Shown: positions 25,259 to 34,257, numbered from the stretch's first letter. The stretch: DNA of 64,000 bases from Cryobacterium roopkundense (GCF_014200405.1 NZ_JACHBQ010000001.1:2046001-2110000); one strand, 5' to 3'. The notes: a model not told the origin generated them from the letters alone. Translations and numbers: made by a program.

Positions 25259-28078
25259 CTATGCAACCAACGAGCGGAGCACGTACTGCAGAATTCCACC
25301 GTTGCGGTAATAGTCGGCCTCGCCCGGCGTGTCAATGCGCACGATGGCATCGAACTCGATGGTTGCCTTGCCTGCGGCCGAGTTCTCACTCGGAGTCGCC
25401 GTCACACGAACCGTCTTCGGTGTCGTGCCGTTGTTGAGCTCGTCAATCCCCGCAATGGACACAACCTCTGTGCCGTCGAGGCCCAGCGACGCCCAGCTCT
25501 CGCCAGCCGGGAACTGCAGCGGGACGACGCCCATACCGATGAGGTTCGAGCGGTGGATACGCTCAAAGCTCTCGGTGATGACAGCCTTGACGCCGAGGAG
25601 GCTCGTGCCCTTGGCCGCCCAGTCACGGGACGATCCGGAACCGTACTCCTTGCCACCGAAGATCACCAACGGCGTTCCGGCCGCGTGGTAGTTCTGCGCG
25701 GCGTCGTAGATGAACGCCTGCGGGCCGTCGGCCTGCGTGAAGTCGCGGGTGTAGCCGCCCTCCACGTTGTCGAGCAGCTGGTTACGCAGGCGGATGTTCG
25801 CGAAGGTTCCGCGGATCATGATCTCGTGGTTTCCACGACGCGAGCCGTAGGAGTTGAAGTCACCACGTGCCACACCGTGCTCGACCAGGTAGGCACCGGC
25901 CGGGCTGTCGGCCTTGATGTTACCGGCAGGGCTGATGTGGTCGGTCGTGACGGAGTCGCCGAGCTTGGCGAGAACGCGAGCTCCCACGATGTTGGTGACC
26001 GGGGTCGTCTCGAGCGTCATGCCGTCGAAGTACGGGGGCTTCCGCACATAGGTCGACTCGGTATCCCATTCGAACACCTCACTGTCCGGTGTCGGTAGCG
26101 CGCGCCAGCGCTCGTCGCCGGCGAAGACCTCTCCGTATTCCTTGGTGAACATGGCGGTGTCGATCGAGCTGTCGATCGTCGCCTGAACCTCGGCGGTGTC
26201 GGGCCAGATGTCCTTGAGGAACACGTCCTTGCCGTCGGTTCCTGTGCCCAAGGCGTCCTTTTCGAAGTCGAAGTTCATCGATCCGGCGAGGGCGTAGGCG
26301 ATCACGAGCGGCGGGCTCGCGAGGTAGTTCATCTTGACGTCGGGGCTGATGCGACCCTCGAAGTTACGGTTTCCCGAGAGCACAGCGGTGACGGCGAGAT
26401 CGTTGTCGTTGATCGCGGCTGACACCTCGTCGATCAGCGGACCGGTGTTACCGATGCAGACCGTGCAGCCGTAGCCGACCGTGTAGAAGCCAAGGGCTTC
26501 GAGGTCGCCCGTGAGGCCGGCCTTCTCGTAGTAGTCCGTGACGACCTTGGAACCCGGAGCCAGTGTGGTCTTGACCCACGGCTTGGACTTCAGGCCCTTC
26601 GCGACGGCGTTGCGGGCGAGGAGGCCCGCGGCGAGCATGACGCTCGGGTTGGACGTGTTGGTGCACGACGTGATTGCCGCGACGGCCACCGCTCCGTGGT
26701 CCAGCGTGTAGCTCGCACCATCCTTGGTGGTGATCGGGATGGGGCGTGAAACGGATGCCGGCGCGTGGCTCACGTGCTGGTGCGACACCTGGTGGGCGCT
26801 GATCTCGTCCTCGGCGGTGAACCCGATGGGGTCGGACGCCGGAAAAGTACCCTCTATTGCGGCATCCACGCGGGTCAGGTCCTGCGTCGCGTAGTTCTGC
26901 AGGTCCAGCTCGAACTGCGACTTCGCGAGGCTGAGCTCGACGCGATCCTGGGGGCGCTTCGGTCCGGCGATCGAGGGAACGACGGTGCCGAGGTCGATCT
27001 CGAGGTACTCGCTGAAGACGGGCTCCGTGTCCGCGTCGTGCCAGAGGCCCTGGAGCTTGGCGTACGCCTCGACGAGCGCGACCTGCTCCTCGCTGCGGCC
27101 GGTGAGGCGCAGGTAGCCCAGAGTCACATCGTCGATCGGGAACATGGCTGCTGTCGAGCCGAACTCGGGGCTCATGTTGCCGATGGTGGCGCGGTTCGCG
27201 AGCGGTACCTGGGCGACGCCCTCCCCGTAGAACTCGACGAACTTGCCGACGACGCCGTGCTTGCGCAGCATCTGCGTGATGGTGAGCACCACGTCGGTAG
27301 CCGTGACGCCGCTCGGGATCGAGCCCTTGAGCTTGAATCCGACAACCTTGGGGATGAGCATGGAGACGGGCTGGCCGAGCATGGCAGCCTCGGCTTCGAT
27401 TCCGCCGACGCCCCAGCCGAGCACGCCCAGGCCGTTGACCATGGTGGTGTGGGAGTCGGTGCCGACGCAGGTGTCTGGGTAGGCCTGAAGCACACCGTTC
27501 ACCTCGCGGGTCATCGTGACTCGCGCGAGGTACTCGATGTTGACCTGGTGCACGATTCCGGTTCCCGGCGGAACAACCTTGAAGTCGTCGAATGCGGTCT
27601 GGCCCCAGCGGAGGAACTGGTAGCGCTCGCTGTTGCGCTCGTACTCGATCTCGACGTTGCGCTCGAGGGCGTTGTCGCTGCCGAAGAGGTCCGCGATGAC
27701 GGAGTGGTCGATGACGAGTTCAGCGGGCGCGAGCGGGTTGATCTTGTTCGGGTCGCCGCCGAGTTCCGCGACTGCCTCGCGCATGGTGGCGAGGTCGACG
27801 ATGCAGGGCACGCCGGTGAAGTCCTGCATGATGACGCGGCCGGGGGTGAACTGAATCTCCGTGTTCGGCTCGCTCGTGGGCTCCCATTCGCCGAGTGCGC
27901 GGATGTGCGCCTCGGTGATGTTGGCGCCGTCTTCGGTGCGGAGAAGATTCTCCAAAAGCACCTTCAGGCTGTATGGCAGCTTCTCGTAGCCAGCGACCTT
28001 GTCAACGCGAAAGACTTCATAGTCCGTCGAACCGACGCGCAGGGTGTCTTTTGCTCCAAAACTGTTTACCGCAGTCAC
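25259..28078 (-). CDS. acnA: Aconitate hydratase A
   Basis: 939 residues, the length of the AcnA/IRP1 class. The 4Fe-4S cysteines are in [15 protein letters not shown] and [14 protein letters not shown]. Other signatures are [38 protein letters not shown] sequence and [18 protein letters not shown] near the C-terminus. It interconverts citrate and isocitrate in the TCA cycle. The GTG at 28078 has GGAGAGGG six bases upstream and matches the family start; the frame is open to 28150 but without a site. Two candidate operators lie upstream. Confidence 0.97.
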   Translation of the reverse strand: MTAVNSFGAKDTLRVGSTDYEVFRVDKVAGYEKLPYSLKVLLENLLRTEDGANITEAHIRALGEWEPTSEPNTEIQFTPGRVIMQDFTGVPCIVDLATMREAVAELGGDPNKINPLAPAELVIDHSVIADLFGSDNALERNVEIEYERNSERYQFLRWGQTAFDDFKVVPPGTGIVHQVNIEYLARVTMTREVNGVLQAYPDTCVGTDSHTTMVNGLGVLGWGVGGIEAEAAMLGQPVSMLIPKVVGFKLKGSIPSGVTATDVVLTITQMLRKHGVVGKFVEFYGEGVAQVPLANRATIGNMSPEFGSTAAMFPIDDVTLGYLRLTGRSEEQVALVEAYAKLQGLWHDADTEPVFSEYLEIDLGTVVPSIAGPKRPQDRVELSLAKSQFELDLQNYATQDLTRVDAAIEGTFPASDPIGFTAEDEISAHQVSHQHVSHAPASVSRPIPITTKDGASYTLDHGAVAVAAITSCTNTSNPSVMLAAGLLARNAVAKGLKSKPWVKTTLAPGSKVVTDYYEKAGLTGDLEALGFYTVGYGCTVCIGNTGPLIDEVSAAINDNDLAVTAVLSGNRNFEGRISPDVKMNYLASPPLVIAYALAGSMNFDFEKDALGTGTDGKDVFLKDIWPDTAEVQATIDSSIDTAMFTKEYGEVFAGDERWRALPTPDSEVFEWDTESTYVRKPPYFDGMTLETTPVTNIVGARVLAKLGDSVTTDHISPAGNIKADSPAGAYLVEHGVARGDFNSYGSRRGNHEIMIRGTFANIRLRNQLLDNVEGGYTRDFTQADGPQAFIYDAAQNYHAAGTPLVIFGGKEYGSGSSRDWAAKGTSLLGVKAVITESFERIHRSNLIGMGVVPLQFPAGESWASLGLDGTEVVSIAGIDELNNGTTPKTVRVTATPSENSAAGKATIEFDAIVRIDTPGEADYYRNGGILQYVLRSLVA

Positions 28079-28158
28079 GATGCCCTCTCCTTCGTGGGAG
28101 CCGACGGGGTACCGACGGCAATCCTCAATCCTTGTGGCCGGACACACCATCGTGCCAG

Positions 28159-28177
28159 CAAGGTAAGCCTAACCAGC
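28159..28177 (-). promoter_or_regulatory. Candidate DtxR/IdeR iron box upstream of acnA
   Basis: The core GGTTAGGCTTACC (28162-28174, read towards acnA) is a near-perfect palindrome and matches 13 of 19 positions of the DtxR/IdeR consensus TTAGGTTAGGCTAACCTAA. It is about 85 bp before the GTG of acnA. Binding is inferred. Confidence 0.5.
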
Positions 28178-28210
28178 GCGTGCCGGGGCCAACCCGTTCC
28201 ATCAAGAAAG

Positions 28211-28228
28211 TATCTTGATGTCGAGATA
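28211..28228 (-). promoter_or_regulatory. Candidate MarR-type operator upstream of acnA
   Basis: TATCTTGATGTCGAGATA is an 18-bp imperfect palindrome (half-sites TATCTTGAT and TATCTCGAC, 7 of 9 match). It lies about 135 bp before acnA. MarR regulators such as TamR control aconitase in Streptomyces; whether they recognise this sequence is not something I can confirm. Confidence 0.5.
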
Positions 28229-28250
28229 ACTCTAGCAGGACAGAGACCCG

Positions 28251-29078
28251 TTAGACGGCCGTGTCAGCTTTGCGATACACCGATCGCACCATGAGCCAGG
28301 AAACGACCAACAGGGGCGCATACAGCGGCAGGCCCATGAGAAGTTTCGTGGTGGCCAGCAACTCAACGTTGTCGGCAAGATAGAGCGGAAGCTGCACGGC
28401 CAGACGAGCCAGAAACAGGCCCGTCCAGCACAGGGTGAGGATTGTCAGCACCCGACGTTTGGAAGGGTTCGCACGCCAGGCGATGCCGTCACCCATCAGA
28501 AAACCGACCGCAAGCCCCACAAGAGGCCACCCCACGAGCACTGAAATGAGCAGCGCAGCCCCGTACCCGGCGTTGGTATAAAGCCCCACCAGGAAGAAGT
28601 CGGACGCGCGGCCAGAGAATAGGGCGAGCGCCACGCTGATGCCTGTGCCGACGAGTCCGCCGATGGCCGGCGTCATGGTCTGCTTAGTGACGGCCCGCAG
28701 GGCCACGAAAATGAGCCCGAGCACGAGGGGTGCGATCAGGGCGGGAAGCAAGGTGCGAATCGGATCAGGTGACGCGTCGGCCGACGGATCGATCGTGAGC
28801 GTATAGGTAACCAGAAAGACCAGTCCGGGCAGCACCGCCTCAAAGAGACCCCGGACGCCGCCCATCGCGACCATCAGGGCTCGACCGCTGATCGGCTCCC
28901 CCTCTGCCGCCGAACTGAAGCCGGCTCGCCGCGCGGCCGCCGCCATGCCGTCGGCGAGAACACCCGATACCGAGGGCTGCGCGCCCTGCCCGTCAACATG
29001 CCCCGGCTGGTCAGGAACCGCAGCGGCAGAACCGGGAACGTCGGAATCGGGCGTGGCCGGATCGGGTTTCTGCGTCAT
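28251..29078 (-). CDS. DUF3159 membrane protein
   Basis: 275 residues. An acidic, Pro-rich N-terminal 60 residues lead to about five or six membrane helices. The family's GVRGLFEAVLPGLVFLVTYTLT and GFLMGDGIAWRANPSKRRVLTILTLCWTGLFLARLAVQLPLY are present. Function unknown. It is the last gene of dut-DUF3710-DUF3159, 26 bp after DUF3710. This order upstream of acnA is conserved in Actinobacteria. ATG at 29078 is chosen over upstream in-frame codons that overlap DUF3710. Confidence 0.93.
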   Translation of the reverse strand: MTQKPDPATPDSDVPGSAAAVPDQPGHVDGQGAQPSVSGVLADGMAAAARRAGFSSAAEGEPISGRALMVAMGGVRGLFEAVLPGLVFLVTYTLTIDPSADASPDPIRTLLPALIAPLVLGLIFVALRAVTKQTMTPAIGGLVGTGISVALALFSGRASDFFLVGLYTNAGYGAALLISVLVGWPLVGLAVGFLMGDGIAWRANPSKRRVLTILTLCWTGLFLARLAVQLPLYLADNVELLATTKLLMGLPLYAPLLVVSWLMVRSVYRKADTAV

Positions 29079-29104
29079 GGGAATAGCCCTGTTCTGGGGG
29101 TCGG

Positions 29105-29734
29105 CTAGACGTCGACCGGAGCGGTCGCCCCGGAGGGTGTCGACGGCATACGAAGGGGAATCAGGTCGCGCGGGGGCATCGGAGTGGAGCCACGAACCAC
29201 GACAATACTGCGGAACAGGTCCTCGACCTGCGCCGCGGCTTCCGGATCGATGGCACCCTCGCCGGCAATTACGCCGCGCAGGAACCATCGAGGGCCGTCG
29301 ACGCCGATGAAACGTGCGAGTCGGCTGCTTCCGGCGGCGTCCTGTCCGGCCGCGACTGGAATCTCCGCGACAAGCTCCGGACCGAAAGGTCCTTCACGTG
29401 GCGTCGTCGTGCCCCCCTGTTTGCCGATCTGATCGGCGATCTGGTCACGAATTTCGTGCCACAGGCCGCTCGAGCGCGGTGCGGCGAACGGCTGCACCTG
29501 AAGGGTCGAGCCCGCGAAATCAAGCCCAATGGCGACGACACGCTTGCTGCCCTCTTCGATTTCCAGCCGCAGATGAAGGCCTTCCCGCGGGAGAATCTTG
29601 ATGCCGCCGAGGTCGACGTACGGTCGCACAGGGTTGGCTTCGGCCTCGTCAAACGGCCCCTCGGTTTCGCGGTCTTCCGGCGCTGACTTGTCCTGGGGTT
29701 CCGGAAACTCGTCCGGGTTCACGATGTCGCTCAT
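29105..29734 (-). CDS. DUF3710 protein
   Basis: 209 residues. The N-terminus is acidic (PDEFPEPQDKSAPEDRETEGPFDEAEAN), then YVDLGGIKILPREGLHLRLEIEE and LQVQPFAAPRSSGLWHEIRDQIADQI, then RLARFIGVDGPRWFLRGVIAG. No known function. Its ATG overlaps the stop of dut by 4 bp (ATGA), so the two are coupled. Confidence 0.93.
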   Translation of the reverse strand: MSDIVNPDEFPEPQDKSAPEDRETEGPFDEAEANPVRPYVDLGGIKILPREGLHLRLEIEEGSKRVVAIGLDFAGSTLQVQPFAAPRSSGLWHEIRDQIADQIGKQGGTTTPREGPFGPELVAEIPVAAGQDAAGSSRLARFIGVDGPRWFLRGVIAGEGAIDPEAAAQVEDLFRSIVVVRGSTPMPPRDLIPLRMPSTPSGATAPVDV

Positions 29735-30216
29735 CGAGTGACTCCTGTCTGTTTGGATTGTGAGGAGGCCGAGTCCTCGGCGGCCGACAGGCCGGTCGAA
29801 CCGAATCCTCCCTCGCCGCGCAGGCTGCCGGGCAACCTGTCAACGGGGATGAACGTGGCACGCACAACGGGCATGATGATCAGCTGGGCAATCCTGTCGC
29901 CCACGGCCACGCTGAAGGGTGCGATGAGATCAGTGTTGAGCAGAGTGACCTTGATTTCACCGCGATAGCCGGCATCCACCGTTCCCGGCGAATTCACGAT
30001 CGTAATCCCGTGTCTGGCTGCGAGTCCGCTGCGAGGTACGACGAAGGCCGCAAAGCCGTCCGGGAGGGCGATGCTCACTCCGGTTCCTACGAGCGCCCGA
30101 GCCCCCGGTGCCACTATCAGGGCTTCTGCTGAGTGAAGGTCAGCTCCGGCATCACCGGGATGCGCATATTTGGGGAGGACGGATGCAGTGATCAGTACTT
30201 CGGTGCTTTGTGCCAC
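29731..30216 (-). CDS. dut: Deoxyuridine 5'-triphosphate nucleotidohydrolase (dUTPase)
   Basis: 161 residues with all five trimeric dUTPase motifs in order: HPGDAGADLHSAE, PRSGLAARHGI, NSPGTVDAGYRGEIKVTL, GDRIAQLIIMPV and RGEGGFGSTG. The catalytic Asp is in motif 3 (VDAGYRGE). It hydrolyses dUTP to dUMP, keeping uracil out of DNA and feeding thymidylate synthesis. The GTG at 30216 is preceded by a TACCCT -10 at six bases, so the mRNA is likely leaderless. Confidence 0.97.
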   Translation of the reverse strand: MAQSTEVLITASVLPKYAHPGDAGADLHSAEALIVAPGARALVGTGVSIALPDGFAAFVVPRSGLAARHGITIVNSPGTVDAGYRGEIKVTLLNTDLIAPFSVAVGDRIAQLIIMPVVRATFIPVDRLPGSLRGEGGFGSTGLSAAEDSASSQSKQTGVTR

Positions 30217-30222
30217 GTGTCG

Positions 30223-30228
30223 AGGGTA
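30223..30228 (-). promoter_or_regulatory. -10 element for a leaderless dut transcript
   Basis: On the minus strand TACCCT stands six bases before the GTG of dut, and no Shine-Dalgarno sequence intervenes. Confidence 0.55.
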
Positions 30229-30254
30229 GTCCAGAACTCTGATCGAATAGAGAC

Positions 30255-30710
30255 ATGCCTCAATACCGAGAAAAACTCTGGGCCTCTCCGTGGTCCTTCA
30301 TCGTCACCGCACTTGTGATGCCGGCCAGCATCCTGGTGCTGGCCCCGATCTCCATGTTTGCCGGGTTCGTCACGGCGGCGGTGCTCTACGGCGGCTGTGT
30401 GACGCTGCTCATCATCGCGTCGCCGGTGGTCAAGGTGGAGGACGGTGTCATCACCGCAGGGCCGGCGACCATTTCCGTGGATCTCGTCGGCCAGGTCGAG
30501 CCTTTCAGCGGGCCGGAGGCCAGCCAGGAACGTGGCCCGCGCCTCGACGTGCGCGCGTGGATGCTGATTCGCGGCTGGGTGGACCCACTCGTGAAGATTC
30601 CGATCGTGGATGAAACTGACCCCGCACCGTACTGGCTGGTTTCCAGCCGGCACCCACAGAAGCTGGCCGCCGCGATCAATGAATCGCGACGACCTGCTGC
30701 AGGTTCTTAG
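30255..30710 (+). CDS. DUF3093 membrane protein
   Basis: 151 residues with two N-terminal membrane helices (about 12-55) and a soluble C-terminal domain. The family segments are YREKLWASPWSFIVTALVMPASIL, VKVEDGVITAGPATISVDLVGQVEPF, RLDVRAWMLIRGWVDPLVKI and DPAPYWLVSSRHPQKLAAAI. Function unknown. It is divergent from dut, a standard actinobacterial arrangement, and its end overlaps the convergent DUF4193 gene by 4 bp. Confidence 0.93.
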   Translation: MPQYREKLWASPWSFIVTALVMPASILVLAPISMFAGFVTAAVLYGGCVTLLIIASPVVKVEDGVITAGPATISVDLVGQVEPFSGPEASQERGPRLDVRAWMLIRGWVDPLVKIPIVDETDPAPYWLVSSRHPQKLAAAINESRRPAAGS

Positions 30711-31000
30711 GAGTCGCACTCCAGGCAGACGGTGCCGAGCTTGGTCTCGTGTCCCGCCTGCGAACGGTGCTTCACGAGGAAGCACTCAACACAGGTGAAT
30801 TCGTCGGCCTGCGGAGGCAGGACGACGACATCGAGGTCCAGGTCGGACAAATCTGCACCTGGGAGGTCGAACCCGCCCGGGTTGTCGGAATCGTCGTTGT
30901 CGACGCTTCCCGACATCTTGTCGGGCACGCGTTCTTTGAGGGCCTCAATCGACTCAGAGTCGTCTTCGGTCTTCCGCGGTGCGTCGTAGTCGGTTGCCAT
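30707..31000 (-). CDS. DUF4193 small zinc-ribbon-like protein
   Basis: 97 residues, beginning MATDYDAPRKTEDDSESIEALK. A long acidic middle precedes the C-terminal FTCVECFLVKHRSQAGHETKLGTVCLECDS, with two CxxC pairs that probably bind zinc. No function is known, but the gene is nearly universal in Actinobacteria at this place. The ATG at 31000 is the usual family start. Transcribed convergently with DUF3093 and overlapping it by 4 bp. Confidence 0.93.
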   Translation of the reverse strand: MATDYDAPRKTEDDSESIEALKERVPDKMSGSVDNDDSDNPGGFDLPGADLSDLDLDVVVLPPQADEFTCVECFLVKHRSQAGHETKLGTVCLECDS

Positions 31001-31197
31001 GCCCATCCATTTCAGTAACGCCGATAAACGAAATCAGCGGGCACAGTTTGCAACAATCCGGGGGAAATAGCAACTCGCACGCCTCACTTTTCGGTCGGCA
31101 CTGTCATCAACTTGCGGCACGCCCGGCGTATTCCCCGTAAAAAGCACCAAGACATGCGATTCTTGCAGCTAACGGTAATCGCGAGAGGGCTTGCGCC

Positions 31198-32403
31198 ATG
31201 CAGGAATTGAAGGTCATTGGGGTTGAGAACGGTGCGCTGCTTGCAGCGTCAGAAGACGGCGACCGTTTTCGGATCGCCATCGACGAGGTTCTCCAGTCCA
31301 AGCTTCGTCAAACCCAGACGGAGGCGTCCACCGCGCCCAAGCTCTCACCCCGCGAGGTGCAGGCGCATATCCGGTCGGGAATGTCAGCGGAAGACGTGGC
31401 CGCGGTCACCGGAGCGTCACTGGACTACGTTCGCCGATTCGAGGGGCCCGTTGTGGCTGAACGCGAATACATGGTGTCCTGTGCCCTCAGCGTTCCGGTG
31501 CACACGGCAATAGACCCCGACCCTGTAGGTGAAGACGCCAACTTCGGCGGTGTCATCCGTGACCGTCTTGCGTCCCTCGGCGCCTCCAACGAACGCTGGG
31601 CCAGCTGGAAAGAGCCAGGCGCAGGCTGGATCATCAAATTGTCGTTCACCGCCGACGAAATCGACCACGACGCCCGTTGGGGCTTCGAACCCAAAAAGAA
31701 CGCCCTGTCCCCCGTGGGCAACGAGGCGATCGCTCTGTCCCAGCAGGGGGAACTCAAGGGTTCACTCATCCCGCGACTGCGCGCCGTGGGGTCGGAAACA
31801 AGCAACTCCGATGTCTCCAGGTTCGACAGCGGGGCATTCACGTTCAAGGAGTCCCTCGCGGACGAGATCCTCAACGACACAGCGCCCATCGACCCCATCC
31901 CGTACGCTCGCAATCTAGATTCGCGCACGCTAGATTCACGCACCCTGGATTCACGCAACCTGAGCTCGTCCGAAGCTGTGTCCAAGGCCGCCATCAAGAG
32001 GGCGGCTGAACCGTCCGTGAGCATGAGTGAAACGGCTGATCTGCTTGAGTCCCTTCGCCGTCGACGGGGTGAACGCGAAGCTGCCGCCTCTGACGACGAC
32101 GGATCGGCACGGTCGGCAGGCTCCAGTGGTCGCCGCCGCATCGAGCCCCCCGGAGAACCGACCGCATCTGACTCACGTTCCGCATCCAGCGCTGGGACCG
32201 GCGCTGGGTCGGCGAACGACGATGCGACGCCTCCCCGTCGGGGCGAGACCACCCAGAACATCTGGGCAAGCCAGTCAGCGAATCAGGCGGCAGCAAAGGC
32301 GCAGGCTCGCACCACTGGCAATCACGGCAAACGCGGTCGCGCATCCATGCCGAGCTGGGATGAAATAGTCTTCGGAGCACGGACGGACGACGATCTGGCG
32401 TAG
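31198..32403 (+). CDS. sepH: Septation protein SepH
   Basis: 401 residues. The start MQELKVIGVENGALLAASEDGDRFRIAIDE and helix-turn-helix-like LSPREVQAHIRSGMSAEDVAAVTGASLDYVRRFEGPV are the DUF3071/SepH signatures. The C-terminal half is low complexity and includes a tandem LDSRT repeat. SepH binds FtsZ and promotes its assembly in Streptomyces and mycobacteria; the same role is inferred. GAGAGGG is seven bases before the ATG. The gene ends two short direct repeats before a MITE-like element. Confidence 0.93.
   Translation: MQELKVIGVENGALLAASEDGDRFRIAIDEVLQSKLRQTQTEASTAPKLSPREVQAHIRSGMSAEDVAAVTGASLDYVRRFEGPVVAEREYMVSCALSVPVHTAIDPDPVGEDANFGGVIRDRLASLGASNERWASWKEPGAGWIIKLSFTADEIDHDARWGFEPKKNALSPVGNEAIALSQQGELKGSLIPRLRAVGSETSNSDVSRFDSGAFTFKESLADEILNDTAPIDPIPYARNLDSRTLDSRTLDSRNLSSSEAVSKAAIKRAAEPSVSMSETADLLESLRRRRGEREAAASDDDGSARSAGSSGRRRIEPPGEPTASDSRSASSAGTGAGSANDDATPPRRGETTQNIWASQSANQAAAKAQARTTGNHGKRGRASMPSWDEIVFGARTDDDLA
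31915..31959 (+). repeat. Three in-frame 15-bp tandem units in sepH
   Basis: CTAGATTCGCGCACG, CTAGATTCACGCACC and CTGGATTCACGCAAC encode LDSRT, LDSRT, LDSRN in the disordered linker of SepH. Confidence 0.9.
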
Positions 32404-32417
32404 CTGCACGTCCCTCG

Positions 32418-32445
32418 GCGCTGTAACCGGAGCGCTGTAACCGGA
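32418..32445. repeat. Two tandem 14-bp units after the sepH stop
   Basis: GCGCTGTAACCGGA occurs twice without a gap, 14 bases after the sepH TAG. Confidence 0.85.
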
Positions 32446-32487
32446 ATCGCCCTAGACCGGCTGGTCACCCCGATGTAGAGTCATCTA

Positions 32488-32603
32488 TAGAACACTTGTC
32501 CCCTTTACGATTTCAGTGAGATAGCGATTGCTCCATTGCAGACGGTCATGCGCCACTTAGATATGGGCATCTCACTGAAATCGTAAGGGGGACACTTGTT
32601 CTA
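32488..32603. mobile_element. 116-bp MITE-like element with 35-bp terminal inverted repeats
   Basis: The arms 32488-32522 and 32569-32603 match at 32 of 35 positions when inverted. Each begins TAGAACA and shares TTACGATTTCAGTGAGAT. The 46-base centre has no coding potential. If the repeats proper start at GAACA, the flanking TA on each side could be a 2-bp target duplication, as with IS630-type elements. No transposase is near, so it would be non-autonomous. A large RNA hairpin or recombination site are alternatives. Confidence 0.7.
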
Positions 32604-32627
32604 ATATGCTGATCGAGGTGATGGCTG

Positions 32628-33023
32628 GTGCCCCCGATGAATGAACCTGTCACGGTCTGGACGAGCGAGGCAGGGTCACCGGTGCGCGTAATGTGGCGCT
32701 CACGACGCTTTCGAGTCTCCGACACGCCGACCGCACTCGTCGGCACATCGGATTGGTGGAAGCCGTTCGAGCCGTACAGCTACGGGATAGGCCACCCGCC
32801 GCTTGATATTGCCGGCTGGCGATTTCAAGCGACGGCAGATGATGGGGAAACCCATGTCTTCGATGTGAGCCAAGACGACAGCATGGGCACAGAGAGCAGC
32901 ATGGGCACAGACGGCATGGGCACAGACGGCGGAGAGAATCGGGGCGGCAACGCCGATGGCGGCCGTGACCCCGAATCGCGCAGCGCCGGCCGCCTGTGGC
33001 GGCTGGTGCGTATCTTCGACTAG
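32628..33023 (+). CDS. DUF6504 family protein
   Basis: 131 residues. The N-terminal 70 residues (VTVWTSEAGSPVRVMWRSRRFRVSDTP, WWKPFEPYSYG, WRFQATADDGETHVFDVS) match DUF6504, often encoded beside DNA-repair (ImuB/DnaE2-type) genes. Here it is followed 14 bp later by an AlkZ-like gene. A repetitive SMGTES/SMGTDG/MGTDG stretch and a Gly/Arg-rich segment interrupt before the terminal LWRLVRIFD. The GTG at 32628 follows GAGGTG; the ATG at 32637 is possible. The gene begins 24 bp after the MITE-like element, whose outer end creates a TAATAT. Confidence 0.75.
   Translation: MPPMNEPVTVWTSEAGSPVRVMWRSRRFRVSDTPTALVGTSDWWKPFEPYSYGIGHPPLDIAGWRFQATADDGETHVFDVSQDDSMGTESSMGTDGMGTDGGENRGGNADGGRDPESRSAGRLWRLVRIFD
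32880..32930 (+). repeat. In-frame repeats in the DUF6504 gene
   Basis: Three units sharing ATGGGCACAGA (18, 18 and 15 bp) encode SMGTES, SMGTDG and MGTDG in an otherwise family-atypical insertion. Confidence 0.85.
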
Positions 33024-33037
33024 AAGGAATCCCGGCC

Positions 33038-34222
33038 ATGCTCACACCCGCATCCCCACACGCATCCACGCCCAAATCCACGCCAGCGGCCGCCACCATA
33101 TCCGTGGCGGACCTGCGGCGGTGGCGCCTGAACAGCCAAAGCCTCGCTTCCGGAACAGCCGACGTGGTTGCCGGCGGAGTTGCCGGTGCCGTGGCTGCCA
33201 CCCAACGGCTGCTGGCAGTGCAGGCCCAGGACTATCCCGCCAGCAAGTGGGCATTGGGGGCGCGCTCCCCCGGCACGACGGCCGCCCACGTGGAGGAGGC
33301 ACTCAACACCGGGCTCATCGTGCGTTCCTGGCCCATGCGGGGTACCCTTCACCTCGTTCCGGCACATGACCTGCACTGGATGTTGCGACTCAGCACCCGA
33401 CGGCTCGTCATCGGCGCGAAGACCCGCCAAGCACAACTCGGCCTGACAGAGCAGATTCTGGAAGCCGCACGAGCCCTCGCAGTCGATGCGCTGACCGGTG
33501 GCCGCGAACTGAGCCGGGCCGATTTTCTGGCGCTCCTCGAGTCCAGGGGAATTGACACCGGGGAACAACGCGGCTACCACCTGATCTGGTTTCTCGCCCA
33601 GACCGGGACGCTGTGCTGGGGTCGCCAGGTGGGAACGCAGCAGGTGCTGGTGTTGCTCGACGAATGGGTGCCCGATGCCCGGACACTCGAGGGAGACGAG
33701 GCCCTGGGTGAGTTCGCTTTGCGCTACTTCACCGGGCATGGTCCGGCGACCCTGGCGGATTTCGCCGGCTGGTCCCAGCTCACCCTGACCGACGCACGAA
33801 TCGGTCTTGCCGTTGCTCGACAGGATCTGGTCGAGTTCAGCGTCGACGGGGTCAGCCATTTTCTCCTCGCCCGTTATGACACGGGCACGCGGCCGCGCCA
33901 GCGCAGCGCAATCATGCTCCTGCCCGGCTTCGATGAGTACTTCCTGGGTTATCGCGACCGAAGCGCCGTGATCGGACCCGCCGACGAACAGCGGGTGACC
34001 CCGGGAAAGAACGGGATCTTCCGCCCACTCGTCGTTTTCGAGGGACGCATCATCGGCACGTGGCGTAAGCGAGCATCCGCTGGCGCGATCCGAGTGACAG
34101 CCGAGCTGTTCCGTTCTTTCACCGGCCGGCAGCAGGCGGGCCTGAGGCGATGCGTTCTCGACTACGGTCGCTTTCTGGGCGTCGAGCCGATTCTTGTACC
34201 CGCTCCCGCGGCACCGTCCTGA
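33038..34222 (+). CDS. Winged-helix DNA-binding protein, AlkZ-like (HTH_42)
   Basis: 394 residues with the family pattern: SVADLRRWRLNSQSLA, AVAATQRLLAVQAQDYPASKWALGAR, VRSWPMRGTLHLVPAHDLHWML, GYHLIWFLAQTGTLCWG and LLPGFDEYFLGYRDRS. The QAQD and RSWPMRGTLH segments hold the residues that in AlkZ take part in opening interstrand crosslinks; a DNA glycosylase role is inferred. AGAAGGA lies eight bases before the ATG at 33038, and an unusual Ser/Thr/Pro-rich 15-residue leader precedes the family start. Likely co-transcribed with DUF6504. Confidence 0.88.
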   Translation: MLTPASPHASTPKSTPAAATISVADLRRWRLNSQSLASGTADVVAGGVAGAVAATQRLLAVQAQDYPASKWALGARSPGTTAAHVEEALNTGLIVRSWPMRGTLHLVPAHDLHWMLRLSTRRLVIGAKTRQAQLGLTEQILEAARALAVDALTGGRELSRADFLALLESRGIDTGEQRGYHLIWFLAQTGTLCWGRQVGTQQVLVLLDEWVPDARTLEGDEALGEFALRYFTGHGPATLADFAGWSQLTLTDARIGLAVARQDLVEFSVDGVSHFLLARYDTGTRPRQRSAIMLLPGFDEYFLGYRDRSAVIGPADEQRVTPGKNGIFRPLVVFEGRIIGTWRKRASAGAIRVTAELFRSFTGRQQAGLRRCVLDYGRFLGVEPILVPAPAAPS

Positions 34223-34257
34223 CAGGAACTGTCCCGGCGAACGCCGCGGCGGCAGGT

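Noticed and set aside
26765..28294. 509-codon frame antisense to acnA
   Set aside because: Low-complexity Val/Glu/Arg product, crosses the acnA promoter and has no family features.
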